Assembly (NCBI GenBank): GCA_934463425.1
Contig: CAKSJP010000005.1
Coordinates: 1 to 64,000 of the forward strand
Source: an uncultured Ruminococcus sp.
GTDB lineage: Bacteria > Bacillota > Clostridia > Oscillospirales > Ruminococcaceae
Length of the DNA: 64,000 nucleotides
Direction: 5' to 3'
Each line of letters opens with the position of its first letter. Positions within the stretch are counted from its first letter, which is position 1. The notes under the pieces were generated by a model. That model had not been told where the DNA came from and did not search any database. It saw nothing but the letters and a program-made list of their open reading frames with translations. Position numbers and translations under genes: made by a program. This document shows positions 24,713-34,204 of this stretch, piece by piece.

Positions 24713-26068
24713 ATGCGTACTCTGATACAGCACGGTACTGTAGTTACCGCAAGCGAAACGTTTTTGGCGGATGTTGCGATTGACGGCGAAACCATCGTGG
24801 AGATCGGAAAGGACATCTCGCCGGAGGGGTTTGACAAGGTGGTAGATGCCAGCGGAAAGCTGGTGCTGCCGGGGGCGATTGATGCGCATACACATCTGGC
24901 GATGCCGTTCGGCGGAACGGTCTCCTCGGATGGCTACTTTGCTGGTACGAGAGCAGCTGCCTGCGGCGGTACGACCACTGTGTTTGACTTTATTCTCCAG
25001 GATTTCGGCGAAACTATGGTGGATGCTATCAAGCGCCGGGACGCTCTTTGCGCACCGGAAGCAGCCGTGGATTATTCCTTCCATGTGGCAGTCAAGGATG
25101 TCAGCGGTGAACTGCTGGACACCATCGGCGATGCCGTGGACTACGGTGTGCCATCGTTTAAAGTATTTATGGTATATGATTTCGGCGTGACAGACGGCGT
25201 GTTTTACCAGGTGCTGCAAAAGGCAAAAGAGGTCGGCGCACTGATCGAGGTGCACGCTGAGAATAATGAGATCATTAACACACTTACAAAGGAGTTTCTG
25301 GCAGAGGGAAAGACGGATGCCTGGTATCATTACGCATCCCGTCCGGAATTTGTGGAAGAAGAAGCAGACAAGCGTGCAATCGCCTGGGCGAAAGCGACCG
25401 GTGCGCCGCTGTATATCGTCCATCTGGCGAACAAAGGCGGCGTAGAAGCTGTGACACAGGCAAAGGATGAGGGCTATCCCATCTATGCAGAGACCTGCCC
25501 GCAGTATCTGGAATTCACCAGCGATGTGTATAAGTTAGAGAATGCACGAAACTTTGTTTGCTCACCGCCGATGAAGGGCGAGGAGAGCCGCCAGGCACTC
25601 TGGGCAGCCATCCGCCGGGGCGATATCGATACCATTGCGACTGACCACTGTCCGTTCCAGTCCTACGAAAAGGATTGGGGCAAGGATGATTTCACAAAGA
25701 TCCCCAACGGCTGTGCCGGCATCGAGAATATGTACCCGTACATGCTCTCTGCGGCAAACAATGGAGAGATCACCTTTGAACAGGCAGTGGCGCTTTGCTC
25801 CACCAATCCGGCACGGATCTTCGGCTGCCAGAAGAAGGGCGCAATCGCTGTGGGAATGGATGCAGATCTGGTGGTCTACGATCCGGAAATGGATTTCGTG
25901 ATTACCAATGACAAGATGCATTCCGACTGTGACCATACCATCTGGGAGGGCTGCAAGCTGCATGGCTATCCGGTACAGACCTATTCCAGAGGCAGACTGG
26001 TCTATGAGAACGGTGCGTTCCTGGGCGAAGCAGGCTGGGGCAATTTTGTAAAATGTAAGTTGAAATAA
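24713..26068 (+). CDS. hydA: Dihydropyrimidinase
   Basis: 451 residues, amidohydrolase fold. Metal ligands in GAIDAHTHLAMPFGG, the carboxylated Lys in VPSFKVFMVYDFG, His residues in LIEVHAENNEII and PLYIVHLANKGG, Asp in TIATDHCPFQ. These match the D-hydantoinase/dihydropyrimidinase group. It opens dihydrouracil or dihydrothymine to the N-carbamoyl-beta-amino acid. AGGTG upstream; 17 bases after the binding protein, so one operon. It acts after the dehydrogenase encoded next. Confidence 0.93.
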   Translation: MRTLIQHGTVVTASETFLADVAIDGETIVEIGKDISPEGFDKVVDASGKLVLPGAIDAHTHLAMPFGGTVSSDGYFAGTRAAACGGTTTVFDFILQDFGETMVDAIKRRDALCAPEAAVDYSFHVAVKDVSGELLDTIGDAVDYGVPSFKVFMVYDFGVTDGVFYQVLQKAKEVGALIEVHAENNEIINTLTKEFLAEGKTDAWYHYASRPEFVEEEADKRAIAWAKATGAPLYIVHLANKGGVEAVTQAKDEGYPIYAETCPQYLEFTSDVYKLENARNFVCSPPMKGEESRQALWAAIRRGDIDTIATDHCPFQSYEKDWGKDDFTKIPNGCAGIENMYPYMLSAANNGEITFEQAVALCSTNPARIFGCQKKGAIAVGMDADLVVYDPEMDFVITNDKMHSDCDHTIWEGCKLHGYPVQTYSRGRLVYENGAFLGEAGWGNFVKCKLK

Positions 26069-26086
26069 CGAGAGGGGGCATATGTT

Positions 26087-27577
26087 ATGGCAGAGATGAG
26101 CCGGTGCATGCAGATCAGACTGGAGCAGCAGGCATCACAGTGTATGCTGTGCTATGATGCACCATGTACAGCTGCCTGTGGTGCAGGTGCAGATCCGGCT
26201 GCAATGGTGCGGAGCATTCGTTTTGAAAATCTATCCGGGGCAGCGGAAGCAATGAGAACGGCGGACTGTGCAGCTTGTGCACGCAGCTGTGAACGCGCTT
26301 GTTCCCGAAAGATGCCGCTTGCAGAGATGGCAGCGGCACTTCCGAAAGCCACTGCATCAAAACCGGCGGATCTCTCCATTTCGTTTTGCGGCGTGCCGTG
26401 TATCAATCCCTTTTTCCTATCCTCCTCCGTTGTGGCGAGCAACTATGAAATGTGCGCCAGAGCGTTGGAACAGGGCTGGGGCGGCATTGTATTCAAGACC
26501 ATTGGCTTTTATCAGCCGAAAGAGGTTTCTCCGCGGTTTGATACCGTAAGCCGGGAGGGCTACCCGTTTCTGGGATTCCGGAATCTGGAGCAGATCTCCG
26601 ATCATACATTGGAGGAAAACCTGGAGTGTCTGCGGCGGCTGAAACAGAATTATCCCGATCGTGTGATCGTGGCTTCCATCATGGGAGAAACAGAGGACGA
26701 GTGGACAAAGCTGGCGCAAATGGTAACTGATGTCGGATGCGACATCATCGAGTGCAATTTCTCCTGTCCGCAAATGACGGTAGAGGGCATGGGCAGTGAT
26801 GTGGGAACGAATGTACAGTTGGTAAAAGCATTCACTGCGGCGGTAAAGCGTGGAACGACATTGCCGGTGCTGGCAAAGATGACTCCGAACATTACTGATA
26901 TGACCGTGCCGGCAGTCGCTGCGGTAGAAGCAGGGGCAGATGGCCTGGCAGCGATCAATACCATCAAGAGTATCACCGGCATTGACGAAGAGACCATGCA
27001 GGCGCATCCTGGCGTAATGGGAAAGACCGCAGTCAGCGGTTATTCCGGAAAGGCAGTGAAGCCTATTGCACTGCGCCATATTTACGATATGGCATCTTGT
27101 CCGGCACTGAAAGATGTTCCCATCAGCGGCATGGGCGGCATCGAGACCTGGCGGGATGCGGTACAGTTCCTGGCACTGGGCTGCAGCAATATCCAGATCA
27201 CCACAGCGGTGATGCAGTACGGCTATCGGATCATCACGGATCTGATCGGCGGTCTGACGGATTATATGAATCGTCATGGAATTGCCGCTCTGCAGGAGAT
27301 CGTTGGCGCAGGGCTGGATGCCATGACAACGCCGGAGAAGCTGAACCGCAGTTCTGTTTGTTATCCGAAGTTCCTGCGGCAGGATTGTTCCGGATGCGGC
27401 AGATGTTACATTTCCTGTATGGATGCGGGGCATCAGGCGATCCGGTTCGATGCCGCGGCGCGAAAGCCGACTTTGATCGGAAAAAAGTGTGTGGGCTGTC
27501 TGCTTTGCACGCTGGTCTGTCCTGTAGGCGCGATCACGTCAGGGACGAGGCACTCTGTAAATACTGAGAAGAGGTGA
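26087..27577 (+). CDS. preA: NAD-dependent dihydropyrimidine dehydrogenase, PreA with a PreT-like N-terminal Fe-S domain
   Basis: 496 residues. Residues 1-90 hold eight Cys in two groups (19, 22, 27, 31 and 61, 64, 68, 72), like the N-terminal Fe-S domain of PreT or of human DPYD domain I. Residues about 96-420 are the FMN barrel (GWGGIVFKTIGFYQPKEVSP, IECNFSCPQM, VLAKMTPNITDM, PISGMGGIETWRDA). Residues about 430-490 carry two [4Fe-4S] motifs, CSGCGRCYISCMD and CVGCLLCTLVCPVGA. The FAD/NADPH domains of PreT are absent, and no separate preT lies in the cluster. It reduces uracil or thymine to the dihydro form. Confidence 0.92.
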   Translation: MAEMSRCMQIRLEQQASQCMLCYDAPCTAACGAGADPAAMVRSIRFENLSGAAEAMRTADCAACARSCERACSRKMPLAEMAAALPKATASKPADLSISFCGVPCINPFFLSSSVVASNYEMCARALEQGWGGIVFKTIGFYQPKEVSPRFDTVSREGYPFLGFRNLEQISDHTLEENLECLRRLKQNYPDRVIVASIMGETEDEWTKLAQMVTDVGCDIIECNFSCPQMTVEGMGSDVGTNVQLVKAFTAAVKRGTTLPVLAKMTPNITDMTVPAVAAVEAGADGLAAINTIKSITGIDEETMQAHPGVMGKTAVSGYSGKAVKPIALRHIYDMASCPALKDVPISGMGGIETWRDAVQFLALGCSNIQITTAVMQYGYRIITDLIGGLTDYMNRHGIAALQEIVGAGLDAMTTPEKLNRSSVCYPKFLRQDCSGCGRCYISCMDAGHQAIRFDAAARKPTLIGKKCVGCLLCTLVCPVGAITSGTRHSVNTEKR

Positions 27578-27583
27578 GGTACT

Positions 27584-28729
27584 ATGGCATTAACGCTTTC
27601 ACAGCTTTGTGTCAATGCAGAAAAAACATATCAGCTGAAGCTGATTGCCGGCGAGGATGGCATGGACAATGTGGTGCGTTGGGTGCATATCATCGAAGAT
27701 GTGGAAGTATCTCACTTTATTGAAGGACAGGAATTGGTTTTTACCACAGGTATTGCACAGCATGGTGTCAACTGGCTGATGCCATACGCTGAACAGCTGC
27801 TTCGGCATGGTGCGGTGGGTCTTGTGGTCAATCTTGGTCCGTATATCGAAAAAGTCCCGCCGCAGCTGATCGTCTGGTGCAACACTCACGCGTTTCCGCT
27901 GTTGGTGCTGCCCTGGTCGGTGCATATCATTGATGTGACATATGACTTTTGTCACCGCATCATTCAGAGCGAAAAGCACGAGCGCAGCATTGCATCGGCA
28001 TTCAGCACCTGGATCTTCACCCCGGAAAAAGGGGAGTCTTATTCAGGCATTTTACAGCGTGCAGGATTCCAGGAGAACGGCAGATATCAGGTGATGCTTC
28101 TGCATTTGCAGGGAAAGGAACACCAGCTGACAGATCTGGAGTGGGAACAATTACAGTTTCGGGTCTATCGTGCTCTTCGTAAGACACATTTGTCTATCTG
28201 TATTTTCCGGCTGGAGCAGAGCATCTGCCTGGTGGGACAGAATACCAGGGAAAAACTGCGGCAGTACGTCGAGCAGGTATCCCAGATCTTGTCAGAACGA
28301 GGAAACGTATACTGCGGGATCTCGGAAGAACAGATCGGTTATACGGCATTGTCGGCGCTGTATCTTCAGGCAAAAGCGGCGGATGCAGTCTGTCGGATTC
28401 GGAAAAAGCAGGTGCTCTGTTATTCCGATCTTGGCGTATATCAGATTTTGTTTGGCGTAAAGGATCGAAAGATCCTGGAACAGTTTTCAGAATCGGTGTT
28501 GGGGGCACTGGTGCAATACGATGCCCGGAATCATACAGATTATCTGGAAGTGCTGTACCGCTACCTTTCCACAGAATGCAGCGTGCAGCAAACGGCAGAT
28601 CAGATGCAGGTGCATCGAAATACCATTAACTATAAACTGCGGCAGATTCGTGAGATCTTACAGACTGATCTGGGGCAGGAAGCAAGAGTGCAGATTTATC
28701 TGGCATATCTCATTCGGGATATGCTGTAA
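27584..28729 (+). CDS. pucR: PucR-family transcriptional regulator
   Basis: 381 residues. N-terminal PucR ligand domain (VRWVHIIEDVEVSHFIEGQE, LVFTTGIAQ), a central GGDEF-like fold region, and the C-terminal helix-turn-helix typical of the family (YLSTECSVQQTADQMQVHRN, TINYKLRQIREIL). PucR proteins control purine and pyrimidine catabolism; its place inside the operon, 6 bases after preA, indicates control of this cluster. Confidence 0.9.
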   Translation: MALTLSQLCVNAEKTYQLKLIAGEDGMDNVVRWVHIIEDVEVSHFIEGQELVFTTGIAQHGVNWLMPYAEQLLRHGAVGLVVNLGPYIEKVPPQLIVWCNTHAFPLLVLPWSVHIIDVTYDFCHRIIQSEKHERSIASAFSTWIFTPEKGESYSGILQRAGFQENGRYQVMLLHLQGKEHQLTDLEWEQLQFRVYRALRKTHLSICIFRLEQSICLVGQNTREKLRQYVEQVSQILSERGNVYCGISEEQIGYTALSALYLQAKAADAVCRIRKKQVLCYSDLGVYQILFGVKDRKILEQFSESVLGALVQYDARNHTDYLEVLYRYLSTECSVQQTADQMQVHRNTINYKLRQIREILQTDLGQEARVQIYLAYLIRDML

Positions 28730-28753
28730 TCAATAAAACTGGAGGAATTCAAA

Positions 28754-30082
28754 ATGACAGGCGAAGAGATTCAAAAGATGCAAACTACGTATACCATGCA
28801 GTCCTGGAGCAAGCAGAAGGGTCTGAAACCCATTCCGGTAGAGCGGTCAGAGGGCATTTACTTCTATGATTACAGCGGCAAGCGATATGCGGATATGTCC
28901 TCACAGCAGGTCAATGTCAACCTGGGCTACGGCAACAAGGCGATCGGTGATGCCATTAAGGCTAAGGTGGACAAGTATTGCTACATCGGGCCGTCTTTCG
29001 GTGACGAAGATCGTGCAAAACTGGGCAAGGCGATCATCGACCTGCTGCCGGATACTTTCGGCAAGGTTTTCTTTACCAATGCAGGTGCAGATGCCAACGA
29101 AAACGCCATTAAGATCGCCAGAATGTATACCGGCAGAAACAAGGTATTCAGCCGGTATCGGAGCTATCACGGCTCTTCGTTCGGTGCCGGAAACCTGACC
29201 GGTGAGCCGAGACGCTATCCGCTGGAACCGGGCATTCCTGGATTTATTAAGTTCTTTGATCCGTATATCTACCGGGAACCGCTGGAATTTGCATCCGAAG
29301 AAGAGGCGACCAAGTATTATCTGGCAAAGCTGCGGGAACAGGTGATCTACGAGGGCGCAGATCGCATCGCTGCCATTGAAGTGGAGACCATCACCGGTTC
29401 TAACGGCATTATCATTCCGCCGAAGGGGTATCTGCCGGGCATCCGGAAGATCTGTGACGAGTTTGGCATCGTGATGATCTGCGATGAGGTCATGGCTGGT
29501 TTCGGCAGAACCGGTAAGATGTTTGCCTTTGAAAACTTCGATGTAGTGCCGGACATCATCACCTTTGCAAAGGGTGTGACCTGCGGCTATATCCAGCTGG
29601 GCGGCGTGGCAGTCAGCAAGAAGATCGCAGCGTACTTTGATGAACATTACCTGTCCTGCGGTCTGACCTACAGTGCACATCCGCTGGCGTGCGCCGCCGG
29701 TGTTGCCTGCGTCAACTATTATCAGGAAGCTAACATTCTGGACAATGTGGCAGTATCCGGCAAGGTGCTGGGAGAACTGCTGGAGGATCTGAAAGCAAAG
29801 CATGCCTGCGTGGGTGATGTGCGCTACATCGGTTTGTTCTCCGGCGTAGAACTGGTAAAGGATAAGGCCACCAAAGAACCCCTTGTACCGTATGGAAAAG
29901 ACCCGGACGGCATCATGGGCGGCATTTGCAAAAAATTGATGGCAAAGGGCTTTTCCACCTACAGCCACGAAAACGTAATCATTGTCGCACCGCCGCTGAT
30001 TATCACTCCAGAGCAGCTCCGGGAAGAGATGCAGAAGCTGGATGAGGTACTGGGAGAAGTCGATGCAGCCATTGCCGGCTGA
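28754..30082 (+). CDS. Class III aminotransferase, probable beta-alanine transaminase
   Basis: 442 residues. PLP fold class III blocks: VFFTNAGADANENAIKIAR, FGIVMICDEVMAGFGRTGKM, and the PLP Lys in IITFAKGVTCGYIQLGG. GGAGG precedes ATG. In the reductive pyrimidine pathway beta-alanine or beta-aminoisobutyrate is transaminated to malonate or methylmalonate semialdehyde; position between preA and the carbamoyl amidase supports that role. Substrate is inferred from context. Confidence 0.88.
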   Translation: MTGEEIQKMQTTYTMQSWSKQKGLKPIPVERSEGIYFYDYSGKRYADMSSQQVNVNLGYGNKAIGDAIKAKVDKYCYIGPSFGDEDRAKLGKAIIDLLPDTFGKVFFTNAGADANENAIKIARMYTGRNKVFSRYRSYHGSSFGAGNLTGEPRRYPLEPGIPGFIKFFDPYIYREPLEFASEEEATKYYLAKLREQVIYEGADRIAAIEVETITGSNGIIIPPKGYLPGIRKICDEFGIVMICDEVMAGFGRTGKMFAFENFDVVPDIITFAKGVTCGYIQLGGVAVSKKIAAYFDEHYLSCGLTYSAHPLACAAGVACVNYYQEANILDNVAVSGKVLGELLEDLKAKHACVGDVRYIGLFSGVELVKDKATKEPLVPYGKDPDGIMGGICKKLMAKGFSTYSHENVIIVAPPLIITPEQLREEMQKLDEVLGEVDAAIAG

Positions 30083-30099
30083 AAAAGGAGATGAAGTCA

Positions 30100-30543
30100 A
30101 TGGTATCCGGACATTATGCGAATATCGAGCAAGGGATTCCGCTGCGGTCGCTGCTGCCGGCTGACCGATTTCGCACCGTCTCTCAGGAGACGCGGGACAC
30201 GGTTCCGCTGACACCCAATGAGGTGGCGGTAACTGTGGTCATGAAGCCGGCATTTGTGAAGCGGCTGCACTTTCCGGTATCCTGGGACGGGATCTTGTAT
30301 GGTGTGGTGCGAAAGCCGGAACAGCTCCAGCAGATGGGAACCGATGCAAACGGCACATTCTGGGTGAAGTCGATTTCCTGTAACGACTGGGACGATCGGT
30401 TTCTGCTGGTGCTGGAATCAGATGATCCAGAACACTATCGTGCTTTTTATGTGATGGCAGATGAGGTGTATGATCTTCTGGAAAACTGTCTGCGGATTCC
30501 GGAGCAGACGAACGAAAATGAAAATCCGAACCTGTTTGTATAA
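30100..30543 (+). CDS. Uncharacterised protein of the pyrimidine cluster
   Basis: 147 residues, no signal peptide or membrane helix. ATG 30100 is chosen because AAAAGGAG lies 9 bases upstream; ATG 30091 is too close. The predicted core has beta strands (NEVAVTVVMKPAFVKRLHFP, FWVKSISCNDWDDRFLLVLE) and an acidic Asn-rich end. I recognise no family. Its fixed place between the transaminase and the amidase suggests a part in the pathway, as enzyme, chaperone or sensor. Confidence 0.7.
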   Translation: MVSGHYANIEQGIPLRSLLPADRFRTVSQETRDTVPLTPNEVAVTVVMKPAFVKRLHFPVSWDGILYGVVRKPEQLQQMGTDANGTFWVKSISCNDWDDRFLLVLESDDPEHYRAFYVMADEVYDLLENCLRIPEQTNENENPNLFV

Positions 30544-30609
30544 GCGTTTGAACAGGTTTTTAGGGAAAATAAAAGGAAAGACTGGATTTAGAAAGGAAGC
30601 GCATGGTTT

Positions 30610-31872
30610 ATGTATACTTGCAGTTTGGAACGGATGAAGGATAAGATCGCAACATTTTCAAAGTTCGGTGATGCCGGACACGGCGGTATTACCCGGTATT
30701 CTCTGTCAGAGGCTGCCATTCAGGCACGAAATGAATTTCGGAAGCGCATGGAAGCAATCGGTGCTGTGATCGAGATCGATGATGTGGCGAATATGTATGC
30801 CACACTTCCCGGCAGTGATCCGAATGCAAAGCGAATCGTGATGGCATCCCATGTGGATTCTGTGAAGAACGGCGGTAACTATGACGGTATTCTGGGTGTA
30901 ATGTCTGCCATGGAAGTATTGGAGACCGTGCACGAAAAGAAAATTCCCCATAAGCATCCGCTGACAGCAATGATCTGGACCAATGAGGAAGGTTCGCTTT
31001 ATCCTCCGGCAATGATGTGTTCCGGTATTGTCTGCTATGACTATCTGCCGGAGGATATCCGCGCGAAGTTTGTCTATGAGGACATGATGCAGTCCAAGAG
31101 CATTCTGGACTGCAAGAGCACCTTTGGCGAAGCACTGGCAAAGTCCGGCTTCCAGGGGGATAAGAAGTATCGCCTGAACCCCGAACAGTATCAGTACATG
31201 TTTGAAACACACATTGAACAGGGCCCGATCCTGGAGGATGCCGGAAATGATATCGGCGTAGTAGACTGCGTTCTGGGTATGTTCAACTATCGCATCCAGT
31301 TCTACGGGCAGACCACCCACGCCGGCACATTCCCTATGCCGAAGCGAAAGGATGCCCTTTATGCAGCGTCTGAAGCATTGTGCTATCTGCATCAGGAAAT
31401 CGATAAGCTGGGTTACGGCGATCTGGTATATACCACTGGTGAGATCGTTTGCCATCCTTGTGTACACACCTGTGTGCCGGATTTCGTGGACTTCTCCTTT
31501 GATGCAAGACATGAAGACCCCAAGGTTCTGGAACAGGTCCTGGCAATTGTCAAGAGCTGTGCCGATAAGGAATGGCACGGCTGCACCTGCAAGGTAGAAA
31601 AGGCGTGGAATCGGGATACAGTTTACTGGGATAAGAAGCTAGTAAGCTATGTGAAAGCGGCAGCAGAGGAATGCGGTATTTCCCATCAGTATATCCACTC
31701 CGGCGCAGGTCACGATGCACAGTTTGCATCATATATGCTGCCCACAACCATGATCTTTGTACAGTCCAAGGATGGACTTTCTCACTGTGAGCCGGAGTAT
31801 TCCAAGCCGGAACACTGCACCGAGGGCGCAACAGTCATGCTGAACGCAGTGCTTCGTGCAGATGAGGATTGA
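30610..31872 (+). CDS. hyuC: M20-family carbamoyl-amino acid amidase, probable beta-ureidopropionase
   Basis: 420 residues. Metal ligands in ASHVDSVKNGGNYDGILG and WTNEEGSLYP, the dimer-bridging block FETHIEQGPILEDAG, THAGTFPMPKRKDAL and SGAGHDAQFAS, all as in N-carbamoyl-L-amino acid/beta-alanine amidases (HyuC, AllC relatives). It releases NH3 and CO2 from N-carbamoyl-beta-alanine. GAAAGGAAG upstream. It ends in front of a hairpin at 31901. Confidence 0.92.
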   Translation: MYTCSLERMKDKIATFSKFGDAGHGGITRYSLSEAAIQARNEFRKRMEAIGAVIEIDDVANMYATLPGSDPNAKRIVMASHVDSVKNGGNYDGILGVMSAMEVLETVHEKKIPHKHPLTAMIWTNEEGSLYPPAMMCSGIVCYDYLPEDIRAKFVYEDMMQSKSILDCKSTFGEALAKSGFQGDKKYRLNPEQYQYMFETHIEQGPILEDAGNDIGVVDCVLGMFNYRIQFYGQTTHAGTFPMPKRKDALYAASEALCYLHQEIDKLGYGDLVYTTGEIVCHPCVHTCVPDFVDFSFDARHEDPKVLEQVLAIVKSCADKEWHGCTCKVEKAWNRDTVYWDKKLVSYVKAAAEECGISHQYIHSGAGHDAQFASYMLPTTMIFVQSKDGLSHCEPEYSKPEHCTEGATVMLNAVLRADED

Positions 31873-31900
31873 CCAATTTGCAGGAATGTGATATGATAAA

Positions 31901-31939
31901 AACGTGCTGGCGCATCTTGTTTGCATGCGCCAGCACGTT
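31901..31939 (+). terminator. Hairpin after hyuC
   Basis: Perfect 15-bp stem AACGTGCTGGCGCAT with 9-base loop, 28 bases after the stop; little T run follows, so partial readthrough into the alcohol dehydrogenase gene is possible. It is followed at about 31953-31998 by a degenerate copy of the GCACCA..ACAAAG palindrome. Confidence 0.75.
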
Positions 31940-32028
31940 CTAAGGAAAATCTAAGGCAGCACCATACAAAGCCGTCAGGCGTGCTTGGTGTGATGCGGCC
32001 TTGCAGGAAAGGCACAGGGAAAAATATC

Positions 32029-33183
32029 ATGGTCAAGAAATTTACCACAGCACAAACTATTTTTACCGGGTGGGGCGCTTTGCAGGAGAGCGGCGCTGCG
32101 GTTTCGGAACTGGGGGAGAAGCCGTTGGTGGTGACTTCTGCCGGTACCTGGAAGCGTATGGGAACGCAGCTGAATGAGCTGTTTTCCAAGTGCTTTTCAG
32201 CATATGCTGTATGTGACTGTATCAACACAGAGCCGACGGATACCATGATCGCAGAGGGCTTAGAAGTCTATCAGAAAAACGGCTGTGACTGTTTAATCGG
32301 CATCGGCGGCGGCAGTCCGTTGGATGCAATGAAGGCCATCGCCGTGGGTACAACCAGTTCTGCACCCCTTGCTTCTTATATGGGTAAGGAAATCAGCGGA
32401 GTGATTCCGCCCATGGCAGCCATTCCTACCACGGCCGGAACTGGCTCTGAAGTGACAAAGTTCACCATTATCACGGATACCAAAACTGATGTGAAAATGC
32501 TGTTGAAAGGCGAGGTGCTCTTGCCAAAGCTTGCAATTGTAGATGCCAGTCTGTCAGAAAGCACACCACAGTCTGTGACAGCTGCCACCGGATTGGATGC
32601 GCTGACACATGCCATTGAGGCGTATACCTCGAAACAGGCACAGCCACTGACCGATGCCTTGGCAATATCTGCGGTAAAGCGTATTTTTCAGTACCTGCCG
32701 CTGGCATATCAGGATGGAAAAAACAGAGAAGCGCGAGAGGAAATGGCGGCAGCAGCTTTGGAAGCAGGCATTTGCATCAACAATTCCAGTGTTACCATTG
32801 TGCACGGCATGAGCCGACCCATCGGAGCACTGTTTCATGTGCCGCACGGCTTGTCCAACGCGATGCTGTTGGAAAAGTGCCTGCAATTCGCACTGCCGGG
32901 CTGTTATGAACGCTTCGGGGCACTGGGACGCGCCATTGGCGCAGCATCAGCGGACAGTACCGATCAGGAAGCAGCAGATGCACTGCTGCAAGCCGTTAAG
33001 CTGCTGTGTCAAACCTGTGAAGTGCCGACACCGGAGCAATATGGCATTGCAAAAACGGCATTTTTCAACGCAGTGGAAAAAATGGCGGCAGATGCCATCA
33101 CCAGCGGCAGCCCCGGAAATACCCGGCGCGAAGTGACTGCAGAGGACTGCGCTGCAATTTATCGCAGCCTTTGGGAAAACTGA
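32029..33183 (+). CDS. Iron-containing alcohol dehydrogenase, probable malonate semialdehyde reductase
   Basis: 384 residues. Nucleotide motif CLIGIGGGSPLDAMKAIA; iron ligands in TGLDALTHAIEAYTS (Asp, His) and VHGMSRPIGALFHVPHG (two His). ATG 32029 chosen for GGAAAGGCACAGGG upstream. It is last in the pyrimidine cluster, where an NAD(P)H reductase is needed to convert malonate semialdehyde to 3-hydroxypropionate; that role is inferred from place. Confidence 0.85.
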   Translation: MVKKFTTAQTIFTGWGALQESGAAVSELGEKPLVVTSAGTWKRMGTQLNELFSKCFSAYAVCDCINTEPTDTMIAEGLEVYQKNGCDCLIGIGGGSPLDAMKAIAVGTTSSAPLASYMGKEISGVIPPMAAIPTTAGTGSEVTKFTIITDTKTDVKMLLKGEVLLPKLAIVDASLSESTPQSVTAATGLDALTHAIEAYTSKQAQPLTDALAISAVKRIFQYLPLAYQDGKNREAREEMAAAALEAGICINNSSVTIVHGMSRPIGALFHVPHGLSNAMLLEKCLQFALPGCYERFGALGRAIGAASADSTDQEAADALLQAVKLLCQTCEVPTPEQYGIAKTAFFNAVEKMAADAITSGSPGNTRREVTAEDCAAIYRSLWEN

Positions 33184-33207
33184 CATTTTCGGATCCATAA
33201 CCTTTTT

Positions 33208-33245
33208 GAAATCGTGCACAGAGCTTTTGCTTTGTGCACGATTTC
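33208..33245. terminator. Bidirectional hairpin between adh and lysR
   Basis: 13-bp perfect stem GAAATCGTGCACA; convergent genes on both sides. No strong T run. Confidence 0.6.
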
Positions 33246-33258
33246 CATTGTATGGAGT

Positions 33259-34170
33259 TTATTTGGTATAGCTGGAAATATAGCTTCGGAGATGTTCCAG
33301 ATAGCGCTGTGCCAATTGGCTCAACGGACGGTCGGCGGCATGAATATACCCAATTTCCATGATCTCAGCGCTTTCCAGTGGTATGGAGACGATGTCAGTT
33401 CCATTCAGATCACTGCTGAGAATGCCGGAGGAGATCGTATAGCCGTCCAGTCCGATCAGCAGATTAAACAGAGTGGCACGATCTGATACAACAATGCTCT
33501 TGGGACTTTCATCCGTGCTGTGCAGTTCCTCTGAAAAATAAAAGGAGTTATTTATCCCCTGGTCATATGTCAGACGCGGATACTCCATCAGATCTTTCCG
33601 GGTGACAGAGGTTCGGCTCGCCAGCGGATTGCTGCGGCTGACAAAAACATGCGGCTTTGCCGTAAACTCCGGAACAAACTGCAGTTCCTTATTTTTTAAA
33701 AGACGCAGAAGCACCTCGCGGTTGAAGTTGCTCAGAAAGAGAATCCCCAGTTCAGAACGTTGGGTATAGACGTCTTCAATAATATCATTTGTGCGCAGTT
33801 CACGGAGTGAAAACTCATATTTTTGTTTTCCATACTCTTTGACCAGTGCTACAAAGGCATTTACTGCAAAGGCGTAATGCTGTGAAGAAACTGCGAAAAT
33901 GCGTTTGACTGGCTCGCCGTACTTATAGGTCTGTTCCAGGAGCTCTGCCTGTTCCACGACCTGCCGGGCATAGGCAAGGAATTTCGTCCCTTCTTCGGAC
34001 AGCGTTACACCCCGGTTGCTTCGCAGAAAAATGGTGATCCCCATCTCCTGTTCCAATTCTGAAATAGCTTTGGAGAGGCTTGGCTGCGTGATATATAGTT
34101 TTTGTGCAGCCATGGTGATTGAACCGCATTGTACGATCTGGATTACATATTTTAACTGCTGTAATGTCAT
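33259..34170 (-). CDS. LysR-family transcriptional regulator
   Basis: 303 residues. N-terminal winged HTH MTLQQLKYVIQIVQCGSITM, AAQKLYITQPSLSKAISELE; the rest is the periplasmic-protein-like effector domain (about 90-295). It is convergent with the alcohol dehydrogenase and has the deformylase operon behind it, so its target is not fixed by context. Family is certain. Confidence 0.93.
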   Translation of the reverse strand: MTLQQLKYVIQIVQCGSITMAAQKLYITQPSLSKAISELEQEMGITIFLRSNRGVTLSEEGTKFLAYARQVVEQAELLEQTYKYGEPVKRIFAVSSQHYAFAVNAFVALVKEYGKQKYEFSLRELRTNDIIEDVYTQRSELGILFLSNFNREVLLRLLKNKELQFVPEFTAKPHVFVSRSNPLASRTSVTRKDLMEYPRLTYDQGINNSFYFSEELHSTDESPKSIVVSDRATLFNLLIGLDGYTISSGILSSDLNGTDIVSIPLESAEIMEIGYIHAADRPLSQLAQRYLEHLRSYISSYTK

Positions 34171-34204
34171 AGAAATTCCCTCCTTGTTTCCACATCCGCA
34201 TTTT

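Noticed and set aside
26417-27433. 338-codon minus-strand frame opposite preA
   Set aside because: Shadow frame; preA motifs on the plus strand are unambiguous.
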